Assembly: GCA_040385645.1 (NCBI GenBank)
Contig: JAZKGZ010000016.1
Coordinates: 123,888-187,887, forward strand
DNA length: 64,000 bases
From: JANXSS01 sp040385645
GTDB taxonomy: Bacteria; Pseudomonadota; Gammaproteobacteria; Burkholderiales; Burkholderiaceae_D
Direction of reading: 5' to 3'
This document shows positions 55,286 to 63,009 of the stretch, piece after piece (the first letter of the stretch is position 1; each line of letters opens with the position of its first letter). A program made the position numbers and the translations under genes. The notes under the pieces were generated by a model. That model saw only the letters and a list, made by a program, of their open reading frames with translations. It was not told the DNA's origin and did not search any database.

Positions 55286-56611
55286 ATGGCACAGAACAAG
55301 CGGGTTTTGACAGACGCATTCCTACGTGCTGTACAACCTACTGGGATTCGTGCCGAGGTCTGGGATCACGGCAACCCTGGCTTTGGTATCAGGATTGGAG
55401 TGCAAGGGGATGTATCGTTTCAATACGTGTACCGCATTGCAGGCAGGTCACGTCGCCTAACAATTGGGAAGTTCCCTGCCTATAGCCTCAGTGCTGCGCG
55501 AGCAGCGTATGAGAGGGCAACCATTGCCGTAGCAGACGGTAACGACCCGGCAGCAGAAAAGCTCTTGCGTGAGAAGGCCGAGCGCTCTGCAATCACAGTA
55601 CAGGCTCTATGCGCAGACTTCATCGAGCGGTATGCAAAGCAGCACAAGCGCACTTGGCAAGAGGATAAGCGACAACTCCTGCGAGACGTGGTACCTGTGA
55701 TGGGTACAGCGTTTGCCAAGGACATTACCCGCAAAGACATCAACCGCTTACTAGATGCAAAGATGGATGCTGGTTCGCCTGTATCAGCAAACCGTTTGCT
55801 TGCAGTACTCAGTAAGGCATTCGGCTGGGCGGTAGAGCGTGGCGAGATTGAAGAGTCCCCATGCACAGGCGTGAAGAAGCCAGCGCGGGAGGTATCGAGG
55901 GAGCGTGTGCTTCAGCATCCCGAAATCCTCCCGCTTTGGTACGCACTCGATACAGGCCGAGGTATTGGCATGCACGAAGTTACACGCCGTGCGTTGCAGC
56001 TTATGCTGCTGACTGGGCAGCGTAAGGGCGAAGTGCTACGCATGCAGTGGACAGACTTAGAAGGTAGCGGCACAGCATGCGTGTGGACTATTCCAGCAGC
56101 CAATTCCAAGAACGGGAAAGCGCACCGGGTTCCGTTAGTCGAGGAAGCCCAGGCTCTGCTGGATACGCTAAGGGTAAAGGTACCCGCTGCCGATACGGAA
56201 GCCAAGCCTCCACCCCCTTGGTGCTTCCCAAGTCCGAAGAAACCGGAGCAGCATATTTCACTTACCACACCCGACCATGCCCTGCGAGATGAGATGCAGC
56301 AGCCAGAAAGCCCATTACGCGACTTGGGCCAGTTCACCCCGCACGACTGCCGCCGCACAGTAGCAACGGGGCTATCGGTGCTGGGATACCCGCGCTTGAT
56401 CGTGCAGAAGGTTTTGAACCATACCGATACGAGTAGCACCGCCGTGTACGACAGGTACGGGTACGAGAAGGAGAAGCGGGAAGCATTGACGAAGTGGGCA
56501 GACATGCTACTCGCTGCGACATGGCCTGCTGGGGAGAGCATGGATATGGAAACAGGCGAGACAGAGTACGCATGGGAGTATATGTCCGAGTGGGATCGTA
56601 TGAAATATTAA
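55286..56611 (+). CDS. P4-type tyrosine integrase
   Basis: Site-specific recombinase for integration and excision at the tRNA-Thr gene. The 441 residues have an N-terminal DUF4102 arm-binding domain (VLTDAFLRAVQPTG... GFGIRIGVQG... RRLTIGKFPAYSLSAARA) and a SAM-like core-binding domain (about 105-190). In the catalytic domain Arg 246 (TGQRKGE), His 353 and Arg 356 (HDCRR), His 379 (LNHTD) and a Tyr near 388 (STAVYDRYGY) are all present. It should be active. GGAG lies upstream of the ATG. Unusually it lies at the end away from the intact tRNA. Confidence 0.94.
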   Translation: MAQNKRVLTDAFLRAVQPTGIRAEVWDHGNPGFGIRIGVQGDVSFQYVYRIAGRSRRLTIGKFPAYSLSAARAAYERATIAVADGNDPAAEKLLREKAERSAITVQALCADFIERYAKQHKRTWQEDKRQLLRDVVPVMGTAFAKDITRKDINRLLDAKMDAGSPVSANRLLAVLSKAFGWAVERGEIEESPCTGVKKPAREVSRERVLQHPEILPLWYALDTGRGIGMHEVTRRALQLMLLTGQRKGEVLRMQWTDLEGSGTACVWTIPAANSKNGKAHRVPLVEEAQALLDTLRVKVPAADTEAKPPPPWCFPSPKKPEQHISLTTPDHALRDEMQQPESPLRDLGQFTPHDCRRTVATGLSVLGYPRLIVQKVLNHTDTSSTAVYDRYGYEKEKREALTKWADMLLAATWPAGESMDMETGETEYAWEYMSEWDRMKY

Positions 56612-56718
56612 CCCCTGAAAAACTTCAATGCTGAAAGGATAAAAGCCAACGACTTCAACTTTAAAAAGATGTGCTTAAGATGATGTGTGCAACCCTAATT
56701 TATTAGTATGGAATCTCA

Positions 56719-57171
56719 ATGAACCTAGCAAATGTTTTTACGACTTTAGTTTTATTAAGTGCCGCCGCAAGCGCTGCATCCGCTGCCACCAAAGCATCAA
56801 GTGACGCATTTCGTAATGGGATAATTGGATCAGGTTTTATAACAAATGCTGGATCATCTACAAGTGAATATAAAGTACTTTTGGATTTTAAAGTACACGG
56901 GCGGCATCGGGTCGAACTGAAGTTTGTAGAGCGGAGCGATCATGAAGATCGTGACCTCACAAAAAATGAGCCGTTTGAAACTGTCATGGTTAACTGCACA
57001 CTTCGAAAATACACCACCTCAGTATGGCTATCCGCACACGATGACAATTATGGATTTAAACAATATCAAAACGGAGACGCAATTAATTGGAAAGATAAAT
57101 CAGAGGATGCCTATCCAAATCACGGCGATGTCTTACCTGCATACTTGAAAATGGTGTGCGCCTCAATTTAG
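56719..57171 (+). CDS. AT-rich secreted hypothetical protein (island cargo)
   Basis: A 150-residue exported protein with a signal peptide (MNLANVFTTLVLLSAAASAASA, cleavage near 22) and no recognised domain. The mature part is charged, with likely beta strands (YKVLLDFKVHGRHRVELKF) and two Cys near the middle and end (VNCTLRK, KMVCASI) that could pair. Base composition is clearly more AT-rich than the rest of the island, suggesting separate acquisition. GGAAT precedes the ATG. Confidence 0.68.
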   Translation: MNLANVFTTLVLLSAAASAASAATKASSDAFRNGIIGSGFITNAGSSTSEYKVLLDFKVHGRHRVELKFVERSDHEDRDLTKNEPFETVMVNCTLRKYTTSVWLSAHDDNYGFKQYQNGDAINWKDKSEDAYPNHGDVLPAYLKMVCASI

Positions 57172-57584
57172 TAGAAATGCACACGTCTTTTGAAGAGGTA
57201 CCGGTGTCGCGATGCGAAATCTTTGCAGTAAATTTTATTAAATTTATGCGTAGGCGTCTCTCGCTAACTTGCTTACCAATGCTCCCTTGGGTGGGTATGC
57301 GTGGCAGGCGTAATACCAAAATTTTTATTATTCATGCGAAGGTGTCTCTACTCACAAGTCGCCCGCCTTTCCCCCTGGGTACCCCCCCCCTGTAGTACAG
57401 CAAGTAACAGTGACCCAGGATTCACGCACAAGCCCCTGGACGCGGTACGCAATGGCAGCAGTCCATCATTTCCCGATACAAGCAACCGCAAGCCAACATA
57501 CGCTTCGAACAGCACCTAAACTTTCGCGTTCGGTAGTGTAATCTGATTGCCTACCGCTATGGAGCGGCCTACGTAGGAAGCATA
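57172..57584. other. Gene-free interval with short repeats and a nine-C tract
   Basis: Contains two 16-base near copies (ATGCGTAGGCGTCTCT at 57246 and ATGCGAAGGTGTCTCT at 57334), a run of nine C at 57382-57390 and the motif CGAACAGCACC at 57506, which also occurs before the BRO gene. It must hold the promoter of the following gene. No coding frame is convincing. Confidence 0.5.
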
Positions 57585-58544
57585 ATGGCTGATTGTCCGA
57601 TATGTACGTTAGACGCATGTGATGAGTTACCGGGTAATGCCAGTGATTCGCTGGGCTTCAACTGCCGGCGATGCGGGGAGTTTCGCCTGACCGGAACATT
57701 ACATGACATGTTGGAACCTGATGGGCCTGACAAAGACGACCCCCGTACAGCAGTAGTAAGTCACACCGTACGCAAGATGCAACGTAACGGCTATGTACCA
57801 TTGCTTGATAGCGACTGGTACAAGCGGGTTTGTGAAACGGGGAAGCTACCGCGGCCGAATGAACAGATAACCAACCTGCTACTTTGGGTAGGCGAAGAAG
57901 CCAAGGGGACAGACGACACTGTTATCAACGAGTCTGAACAACTGCAAGCAATTATTGGAAGCCCGAAGCCTTCAATGGTTTTCGAGATTGCGTTGTATCT
58001 TGCAGAAAGAGGCTTAGTTAAATATGAGAATATGTTTATAGACTACTTGTCGCAGCCGCTTCAGTTTCAAATGACGCTGGACGGGTGGGCAGAATTCGAC
58101 AGATTAAATCGGGATTCAAGAGATTCCCGCATTGCTTTCATGGCGATGAAATTCCATGACCCAGAGCTAAATAATATTGTGGATACAGTGTTTCGGCCTG
58201 CCGTTGCTGCGACTGGGTTTGAGCTTCGTGTACTAACCGATGTACCCCGCGCTGGTTCAATTGATGATCGGATGCGAGTTGAGATACGACGAAGCCGGTT
58301 TATGTTGGCAGACCTCACACACGGTAATAACGGGGCGTATTGGGAAGCTGGATATGCTGAAGGGCTTGGCCTCCCGGTCATCTATACATTTAAGAAAGAA
58401 GCCTTTGAAAAGCAGGCATCCCATTTCGACACGAATCACCATCTAACCGTCATGTGGGGAAACAACCCAGCAGATGTGATGGAGGAATTAAAAGCTACGA
58501 TTCGGGCCACCCTCCCCGCTGAAGCTAAGCTTGACGACGACTAA
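57585..58544 (+). CDS. Zinc-ribbon protein with nucleoside deoxyribosyltransferase/TIR-like C-terminal domain
   Basis: A 319-residue protein of a poorly described family. Two CxxC pairs (4-7 and 27-30) form an N-terminal zinc ribbon, followed by a helical middle (about 55-175). Residues about 183-310 form a Rossmann-like domain: IAFMAMKF strand, GSIDDRMRVEIRRSRFMLADLT, then NNGAYWEAGYAEGLGLPVIY and HFDTNHHLTVMW. The invariant Glu in the EAGYA motif (254) and the Asp-Leu-Thr before it match the catalytic region of nucleoside 2-deoxyribosyltransferases and related TIR-like nucleotide hydrolases. A defence effector acting on nucleotides is plausible but inferred. It stands alone before the resolvase gene. 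Confidence 0.72.
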   Translation: MADCPICTLDACDELPGNASDSLGFNCRRCGEFRLTGTLHDMLEPDGPDKDDPRTAVVSHTVRKMQRNGYVPLLDSDWYKRVCETGKLPRPNEQITNLLLWVGEEAKGTDDTVINESEQLQAIIGSPKPSMVFEIALYLAERGLVKYENMFIDYLSQPLQFQMTLDGWAEFDRLNRDSRDSRIAFMAMKFHDPELNNIVDTVFRPAVAATGFELRVLTDVPRAGSIDDRMRVEIRRSRFMLADLTHGNNGAYWEAGYAEGLGLPVIYTFKKEAFEKQASHFDTNHHLTVMWGNNPADVMEELKATIRATLPAEAKLDDD

Positions 58545-58559
58545 CTCAGCCTTGAACGT

Positions 58560-58665
58560 GTCTCAAATCTTACAAGTTATGAGACGCCCAGAATTTACCG
58601 CTTGCAACATCTCATAAGTTGTCTCATAATGCAATCTCACATCACCTAAGATGTTTTGAGACGGA
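58560..58665. promoter_or_regulatory. res-like site with repeated TCTCA motifs upstream of the resolvase gene
   Basis: A 26-bp imperfect dyad (GTCTCA...TGAGAC, 10 of 13 positions paired) at 58560-58585 is followed by two direct TCTCATAA copies (58610, 58622). A further dyad-like pair (ATCTCAC...TTTTGAGAC) ends just before the start codon. This three-block layout resembles the subsites I-II-III of Tn3-type res. It may serve both as crossover site and as operator. Confidence 0.6.
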
Positions 58666-58671
58666 GACGGT

Positions 58672-59247
58672 ATGAAGATCGGATACGCAAGAGTTAGCAC
58701 CACAGGCCAAAGCTACGAGACACAGGAACAGAAGCTCAAGGAGGCTAAGTGCGAGAAGGTATTAGCTGAGAAGCAATCCGGCAAGAGCACGATTGGCAGA
58801 CAAGCCCTGCAAACCCTTATCGAGTTCGTGCGCGAAGGCGATACCGTGATTGTGACGAAGCTGGACAGGCTAGCCCGCAGCGTCTCGGATGCGGTGAAGA
58901 TCGTGGAAGCACTTGAGGCCAAGGGTGTGCACTTCGCTGTTCTCGATAACGCCAGCATTGATACCCGCACTCCGCACGGCAAGATGGTATTTCATGTGCT
59001 TGCTGCTGTGGGAGAGATGGAGCGCAGCCTGATTAACGAGCGCACTTCCGAAGGCCGTACCAAGGCAATGGCACAGGGAATACGGTTCGGTAGGAAAGAA
59101 AGCCTGAGCAGTCTTGAGTTACAGAAGCTCCGCGATGATGCCAAGACATTCACCGGCAGCAAGGCCGAGCTGGGGAAGCGTCACGGCATCTCCCGTGCTA
59201 CGGTGTACAGACTGCTTGGAGAATCACAAAACACGCTGCCAGCTTGA
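58672..59247 (+). CDS. Serine recombinase of the resolvase/invertase family
   Basis: A 191-residue small serine recombinase. The catalytic Ser 9 lies in IGYARVSTTGQ, with LDRLARS and the GEMERSLINERTSEGR helix E region following. A C-terminal helix-turn-helix (SKAELGKRHGISRATVYRLL) binds DNA. All active-site features look intact. The upstream TCTCA-rich region looks like its res site. In a replicating element it would resolve multimers; an invertase role is less likely as no inverted recombination sites flank a segment. Confidence 0.92.
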   Translation: MKIGYARVSTTGQSYETQEQKLKEAKCEKVLAEKQSGKSTIGRQALQTLIEFVREGDTVIVTKLDRLARSVSDAVKIVEALEAKGVHFAVLDNASIDTRTPHGKMVFHVLAAVGEMERSLINERTSEGRTKAMAQGIRFGRKESLSSLELQKLRDDAKTFTGSKAELGKRHGISRATVYRLLGESQNTLPA

Positions 59248-59996
59248 GCACAGCCCCGCTACGGGGTTTCCACAGTGCAAGCAAGGGAAGTGTAGCCCCG
59301 GCTTCCTAGCCTCCTCTGAGGCCCGCTAAAGCGGTTTGGTTTAACCACTGAACCCACATCCGTTCGCGAATCTAGAACTGAATCTTGGGGAAATCGTAAG
59401 TCATTGATTTTAAAAGATATGATTTAGAGTCACCCAGTATGATACCAACCATACCAAATTGCATTACCTTGCACTTGTAGAACAGGGGGGTTCGCCAGGA
59501 GCCAGGCACGTAGGGTACAGAATCCGATAGTGAAAGCATTTGAAAAGGCTGCGAAGGGTAGCAACAAAACGATTGACGCCCTTGCCGAGTACGGCTTAGA
59601 GGGCCATAGCATGATACCAGCCAAGGCCAATCTAGCCGGAAAACGGTTTAGAGCTTCATAGTATGATACTAAAACAAGCTGGCACCACATCCTGCGGGTT
59701 AGAGCCACATAGTATGATACTAGGTAAGCAGACACCGCCCCTGTACCGCTTAGAGTTACATAGCATGATACCAGTGCAAACAGCCCTCACAGCCTACAGA
59801 TTAGAGGGTCATAGGATGATACTGGCATAGCGTTACCCTTCCCCGCCCGGCCATGCGGCACCGGCGCTTTGCAACACCTTCCACAGTACCTACAGTTTCC
59901 ACCCAGCGCCGCGTTACGAAAGCGCTGGGCACTCCGTACCGCCGGCACCGGCCCGCCGTACCCCGAACAGCACCCCACACATTCACGAGGATCAAC
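59248..59996. other. 749-base gene-free block holding the repeat array
   Basis: Small hairpins (CCCCG-CTA-CGGGG near 59266 and CCGC-TAAA-GCGG near 59321) follow the resolvase stop and may terminate it. The block then carries six spaced 24-bp repeats from 59424 to 59824 and a BRO-gene leader with CGAACAGCACC. A GTG frame of 43 codons at 59530-59661 is open but unsupported. Confidence 0.6.
59424..59824 (+). repeat. Six 24-bp direct repeats, four intervals of 51-52 bp (candidate iterons)
   Basis: Copies start at 59424, 59596, 59648, 59699, 59750 and 59801. The consensus is TTAGAG, three variable bases, CATAG, then TATGATACYA; the two best copies contain the perfect palindrome TAGTATGATACTA. The four last intervals are 52, 51, 51 and 51 bp, about five helical turns, so sites would face the same side of the helix. 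Spacers share no sequence. An origin, partition site or regulator-binding array is plausible. It lies between resolvase and the BRO/ATPase genes. Confidence 0.85.
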
Positions 59997-60422
59997 ATGG
60001 CCGGCTTTGACCGAACAATAACGCTGCACTTCAACGGTACAGGAATCCGCATTGTCGGTATCGACGGCAAGCCCTGGGTTGTAGCAGCAGACGTATTCAG
60101 AGCACTGGGAATTACAAATACAACCACTGCCGTTAAAGCACTGGGCAAGGATGAGGTGCGGCTGGTAGAAGTTCTATCCCAGCGCCCGGTACAGGCGCTC
60201 TCCGAGAAGGGATTGCGCAAGCGACTCATGCGCAGCACGAAGCCCGGGGCGAAAGCCCTCCTGGATTGGGCAGTGTATGAAGCCCTACCAGCGTACCGGG
60301 AAGCACACAGCACCGTGCCGGCTGGAGAGGGCAGCAGCTCCAGTACCGTGTTTGGATTGGCTGCAAGGATTGCAGAGCTTGAGCAGCAAGTCCGAGCACT
60401 TCGCACTGCTGCCAGCACTTAG
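59997..60422 (+). CDS. BRO-N domain protein (antirepressor-like)
   Basis: A 141-residue protein whose first 100 residues form a BRO-N domain (IRIVGIDGKPWVVAADVFRALGITNTTTAVKAL, LSEKGLRKRLMRSTKPGAKALLDWAVYEALPAYR). This DNA-binding module is found in phage antirepressors and virus BRO proteins. A Ser-rich linker and a short coiled-coil (LAARIAELEQQVRAL) follow, in place of the usual ANT domain. GAGG before the ATG at 59997 sets the start. It may regulate the element or bind the adjacent repeats; both ideas are inference. Confidence 0.85.
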   Translation: MAGFDRTITLHFNGTGIRIVGIDGKPWVVAADVFRALGITNTTTAVKALGKDEVRLVEVLSQRPVQALSEKGLRKRLMRSTKPGAKALLDWAVYEALPAYREAHSTVPAGEGSSSSTVFGLAARIAELEQQVRALRTAAST

Positions 60423-60577
60423 GCTCCAGCCAACGCCCGGCGCTGCTGTAGCAGCCTGGGCCGCAGCACTCCAGCAAGACCATGAGGCCCGCCACCGTGC
60501 GGGCTTCTTCACGTTCCAGCAGCAGTACATCCCGCGCAACCCTGCGCATCGAATCAACCTTACCAAGGAGAACAGCG

Positions 60578-62545
60578 ATGGACTATCGCTTCCTGTCAGA
60601 CCGCTTCCATGAGATGCGGGCGCAACAGATTAACCAGCATGGCCGTGCAGTGAACAGCACCGACAAGCAAGTTTCCGAAATCGTACTGCAAGCCAGCCTG
60701 AAGGCTATTCAGCATGTGCAGGCTGGCACCCGTGCAACCCGTATGCAGGCTGTGCCATTGGGTACAGGGCTGGGTAAGTCTTCCTCGGCATACGCTCTGA
60801 TTGCTGCGTTTGCCATGGGCGACATGAGCTTTTCGGCTGCTTATGTGGTGCCTACCATCAAGATGGCTGAAGAAGCGCAGGCAGGTATTGAAGCCCTCAC
60901 CGGCGAAGGCTGTACCGCGCTGTGGAGTTCCCTGCATAAGCACAAAGGGGTAGACCGTAAGAAAGCGTTTGACGAACTGGGACACGTACCTACCCGCGTT
61001 GTTGACAAGCGCACTCTCGGAGCGCAACGCATTGTCATTGTGACGCACAAGCAGCTTGAGCAAGAGCTTGAGTCCGGCAAAGCTGAAGGCGTCCTGCATT
61101 ACCTGAGCCAGCCGCGTAGCATCGTGTTCATTGACGAACACCCAGACCTGCTACAGCAGGCACAGGTGACAACCGGAGATGTAGAAGGACTGCACGCGAG
61201 TCTTGCGAGGCATGCACCTGGCCACCCGTGGTTGCCAGTGCTGGCGCAGGCCGGTTACTACATGGCGTGCCTTACGCAAAGCAGTAGCGGCCAACGGTAC
61301 ACACCGGCTGTATTGGTTGCACCAGAGGCGGCATGCACCTTCGATGATGAAACGGGCGTATCGCTCTGGGACATGACAGACCCGGAAGCATCGGAGGGCA
61401 TGCGTTTAGGGGAGCAAGCCAAGTTACGACAGGTTGTAGACTTCCTCCGAGCAGCAGCGCAAGGCCGGGCGTTCTACTCCCGCAAAGAGCATAGGTTCTT
61501 CGCGTACACCCTGCACCTTGGAACCGATTACCCTGGCTTCGTACTGCTGGATGCAACCAGCGAGTTAGCTGGCCTAGTGACCCTCCACCCTGACGTAAGC
61601 ATGGTGCCTGTAGTGCATGTGAACTATGAGCGCCTGGAAGTCCTCCGCATGGATATGCCTGACAAGTTCCGAAAGGTACGCGAGGCATTGAAGGTTGCGG
61701 CTGACCGTGCCGAGTACGGGCTGTACATCCGGGAATCAGTGCTTGCGAATACCCAGGCCGGGGATGATGTTCTTGTCGTAGTGCATAAGGACGTGCTGAC
61801 AGATGGGGCAATTATCAGCGCCTCAGGTAATCCTGAAAATCCTACCGACTGGGAAGGCCGCAAGGTGAATACCCAGCATTGGGGCGCGGGCGTAGGCTCA
61901 AACCAGTTTAGGAAGAAAACGCACGTATTCATGTTCGGATCGTTCTACCAACCTGGATCAGCAACTATTGCACAAGCTCATGGCTGGTCGGGTAAAGCAC
62001 TCAGCATTGAACGCCTAGCGCTTGCTGAAAGCGTTCCCATTGCCGGCGGTCTGTACTCCCCGAGAGGTGATTACCGGCAAGTGCAGGAGGGGAATGTCCT
62101 GAAGTGGATTAAGCAGCTTGCCATGCGTGGCAATGCCAGAAACGTAAACGGTGAAGGCAAATGCGGGGCAATGAAATTATTCCTCACGCTTGAGCTAGGC
62201 ATGCTCTTGCCGAACATGCAGCGACTATTCCCCGGTGCAGCGCCTGCGCCTTTACCGGCTGCACTGCCAGCTTATCTAGCCGCTGCCCCTCAACAGGCGA
62301 AGCAAGGGAGGCAAGCATTAGTAGACATGGTAATGCACAGCAAGCTCTCTTGTATCAGCGCTGAGAGCATTGAGGCCAATACTGGCATCCGTAGGGACTT
62401 GCTCAGCCGCGAATGCAAAGCGCTGCCGAGCTTGCATTTGCTTGGATGGTCATTGAAGGCAGCAGGGGATATTGGTAAGGCAGGCCGTATGAAATACCTT
62501 GTGAACGATGCCCGGTTCATGCAGGAAGTTCTACTCGCTGCCTGA
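60578..62545 (+). CDS. SF2-helicase-like P-loop ATPase, probable replication protein
   Basis: A 655-residue protein; AAGGAG eight bases before the ATG at 60578 fixes the start. Walker A is VPLGTGLGKSSS (Lys 67). The next conserved parts are VVPTIKMAEEAQAG (motif Ia position), VTHKQL and a DExH-type Walker B IVFIDEHP (186-189). The later region has VVVHKDVLTDGA and VGSNQFRKKTHVFMFG. The C-terminal 70 residues (ISAESIEANTGIRRDLLSRECKAL) look like a winged-helix. It probably drives DNA unwinding or another translocation in the element's replication. No primase or polymerase motif is seen. Confidence 0.78.
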   Translation: MDYRFLSDRFHEMRAQQINQHGRAVNSTDKQVSEIVLQASLKAIQHVQAGTRATRMQAVPLGTGLGKSSSAYALIAAFAMGDMSFSAAYVVPTIKMAEEAQAGIEALTGEGCTALWSSLHKHKGVDRKKAFDELGHVPTRVVDKRTLGAQRIVIVTHKQLEQELESGKAEGVLHYLSQPRSIVFIDEHPDLLQQAQVTTGDVEGLHASLARHAPGHPWLPVLAQAGYYMACLTQSSSGQRYTPAVLVAPEAACTFDDETGVSLWDMTDPEASEGMRLGEQAKLRQVVDFLRAAAQGRAFYSRKEHRFFAYTLHLGTDYPGFVLLDATSELAGLVTLHPDVSMVPVVHVNYERLEVLRMDMPDKFRKVREALKVAADRAEYGLYIRESVLANTQAGDDVLVVVHKDVLTDGAIISASGNPENPTDWEGRKVNTQHWGAGVGSNQFRKKTHVFMFGSFYQPGSATIAQAHGWSGKALSIERLALAESVPIAGGLYSPRGDYRQVQEGNVLKWIKQLAMRGNARNVNGEGKCGAMKLFLTLELGMLLPNMQRLFPGAAPAPLPAALPAYLAAAPQQAKQGRQALVDMVMHSKLSCISAESIEANTGIRRDLLSRECKALPSLHLLGWSLKAAGDIGKAGRMKYLVNDARFMQEVLLAA

Positions 62546-62549
62546 GAGA

Positions 62550-62576
62550 GGTTTGCTGGGGTCTCTCCAGCAAACC
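62550..62576. other. 10-bp perfect hairpin after the ATPase gene
   Basis: GGTTTGCTGG and CCAGCAAACC pair perfectly around a seven-base loop, five bases after the stop. There is no T tract on either side, so it is not a standard terminator; it may protect the mRNA end or act in Rho-dependent termination. Confidence 0.6.
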
Positions 62577-63009
62577 AATACTTCCGTAGCAATTCTGCAA
62601 GACTTTCCGCGAGACATCACTGACCCAGAAAGACTCTATCTTATTGGGTGACTGATGTTTCAGATTCAAGTCAAACCGTACCGCATCTGAGCACAGCCAG
62701 CACCCCGGCTGCTCATCCGATGCGCGTACCAGCAGCGCTATTGCAATCAAGCACCCATCGCACCAACATAGCTCCTTGCGCCTCTCCTAACTCGATGTAG
62801 GAGCAGGGGAAGGCATGCACCATTGCGATAAAGCATGTCCCGAGAGCAGGCGCACCCGCGCTTGATCTGTTCCTTTGCTAATACATACCCCTGCCCTCTG
62901 GGTACCCTAGCAGCAGTACCCGAACGTATACCGAACAACCCCGCAGTACCTTCCTCATATCAACCAAAACAGAAGCGATCCGCTCCTGTGCATTCCCTAT
63001 GGAGCAATC
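62577..63009. other. Gene-free leader region before the HNH gene
   Basis: No convincing frame is present. A segment at 62915-62942 (repeated CCGAAC and ACCCC words) resembles the leader before the BRO gene. GGGTACCC occurs at 62900. The HNH promoter should be here but no clear hexamers are seen. Confidence 0.45.

Noticed and set aside
59430..59735. A 101-codon minus-strand gene across the repeat array
   Set aside because: The frame is a by-product of the 51-bp periodicity; it has no ribosome-binding site and runs against all other island genes.
59424..59824. A CRISPR array (24-bp repeats, about 27-bp spacers)
   Set aside because: The repeats vary at several fixed and three fully variable positions, there are only six, one interval is 172 bp, and no cas gene is nearby.
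60423..60577. An extra small gene between BRO and the ATPase gene
   Set aside because: An open frame gives a plausible-looking peptide but it has no suitable start or ribosome-binding site and runs into the ATPase gene in another frame.
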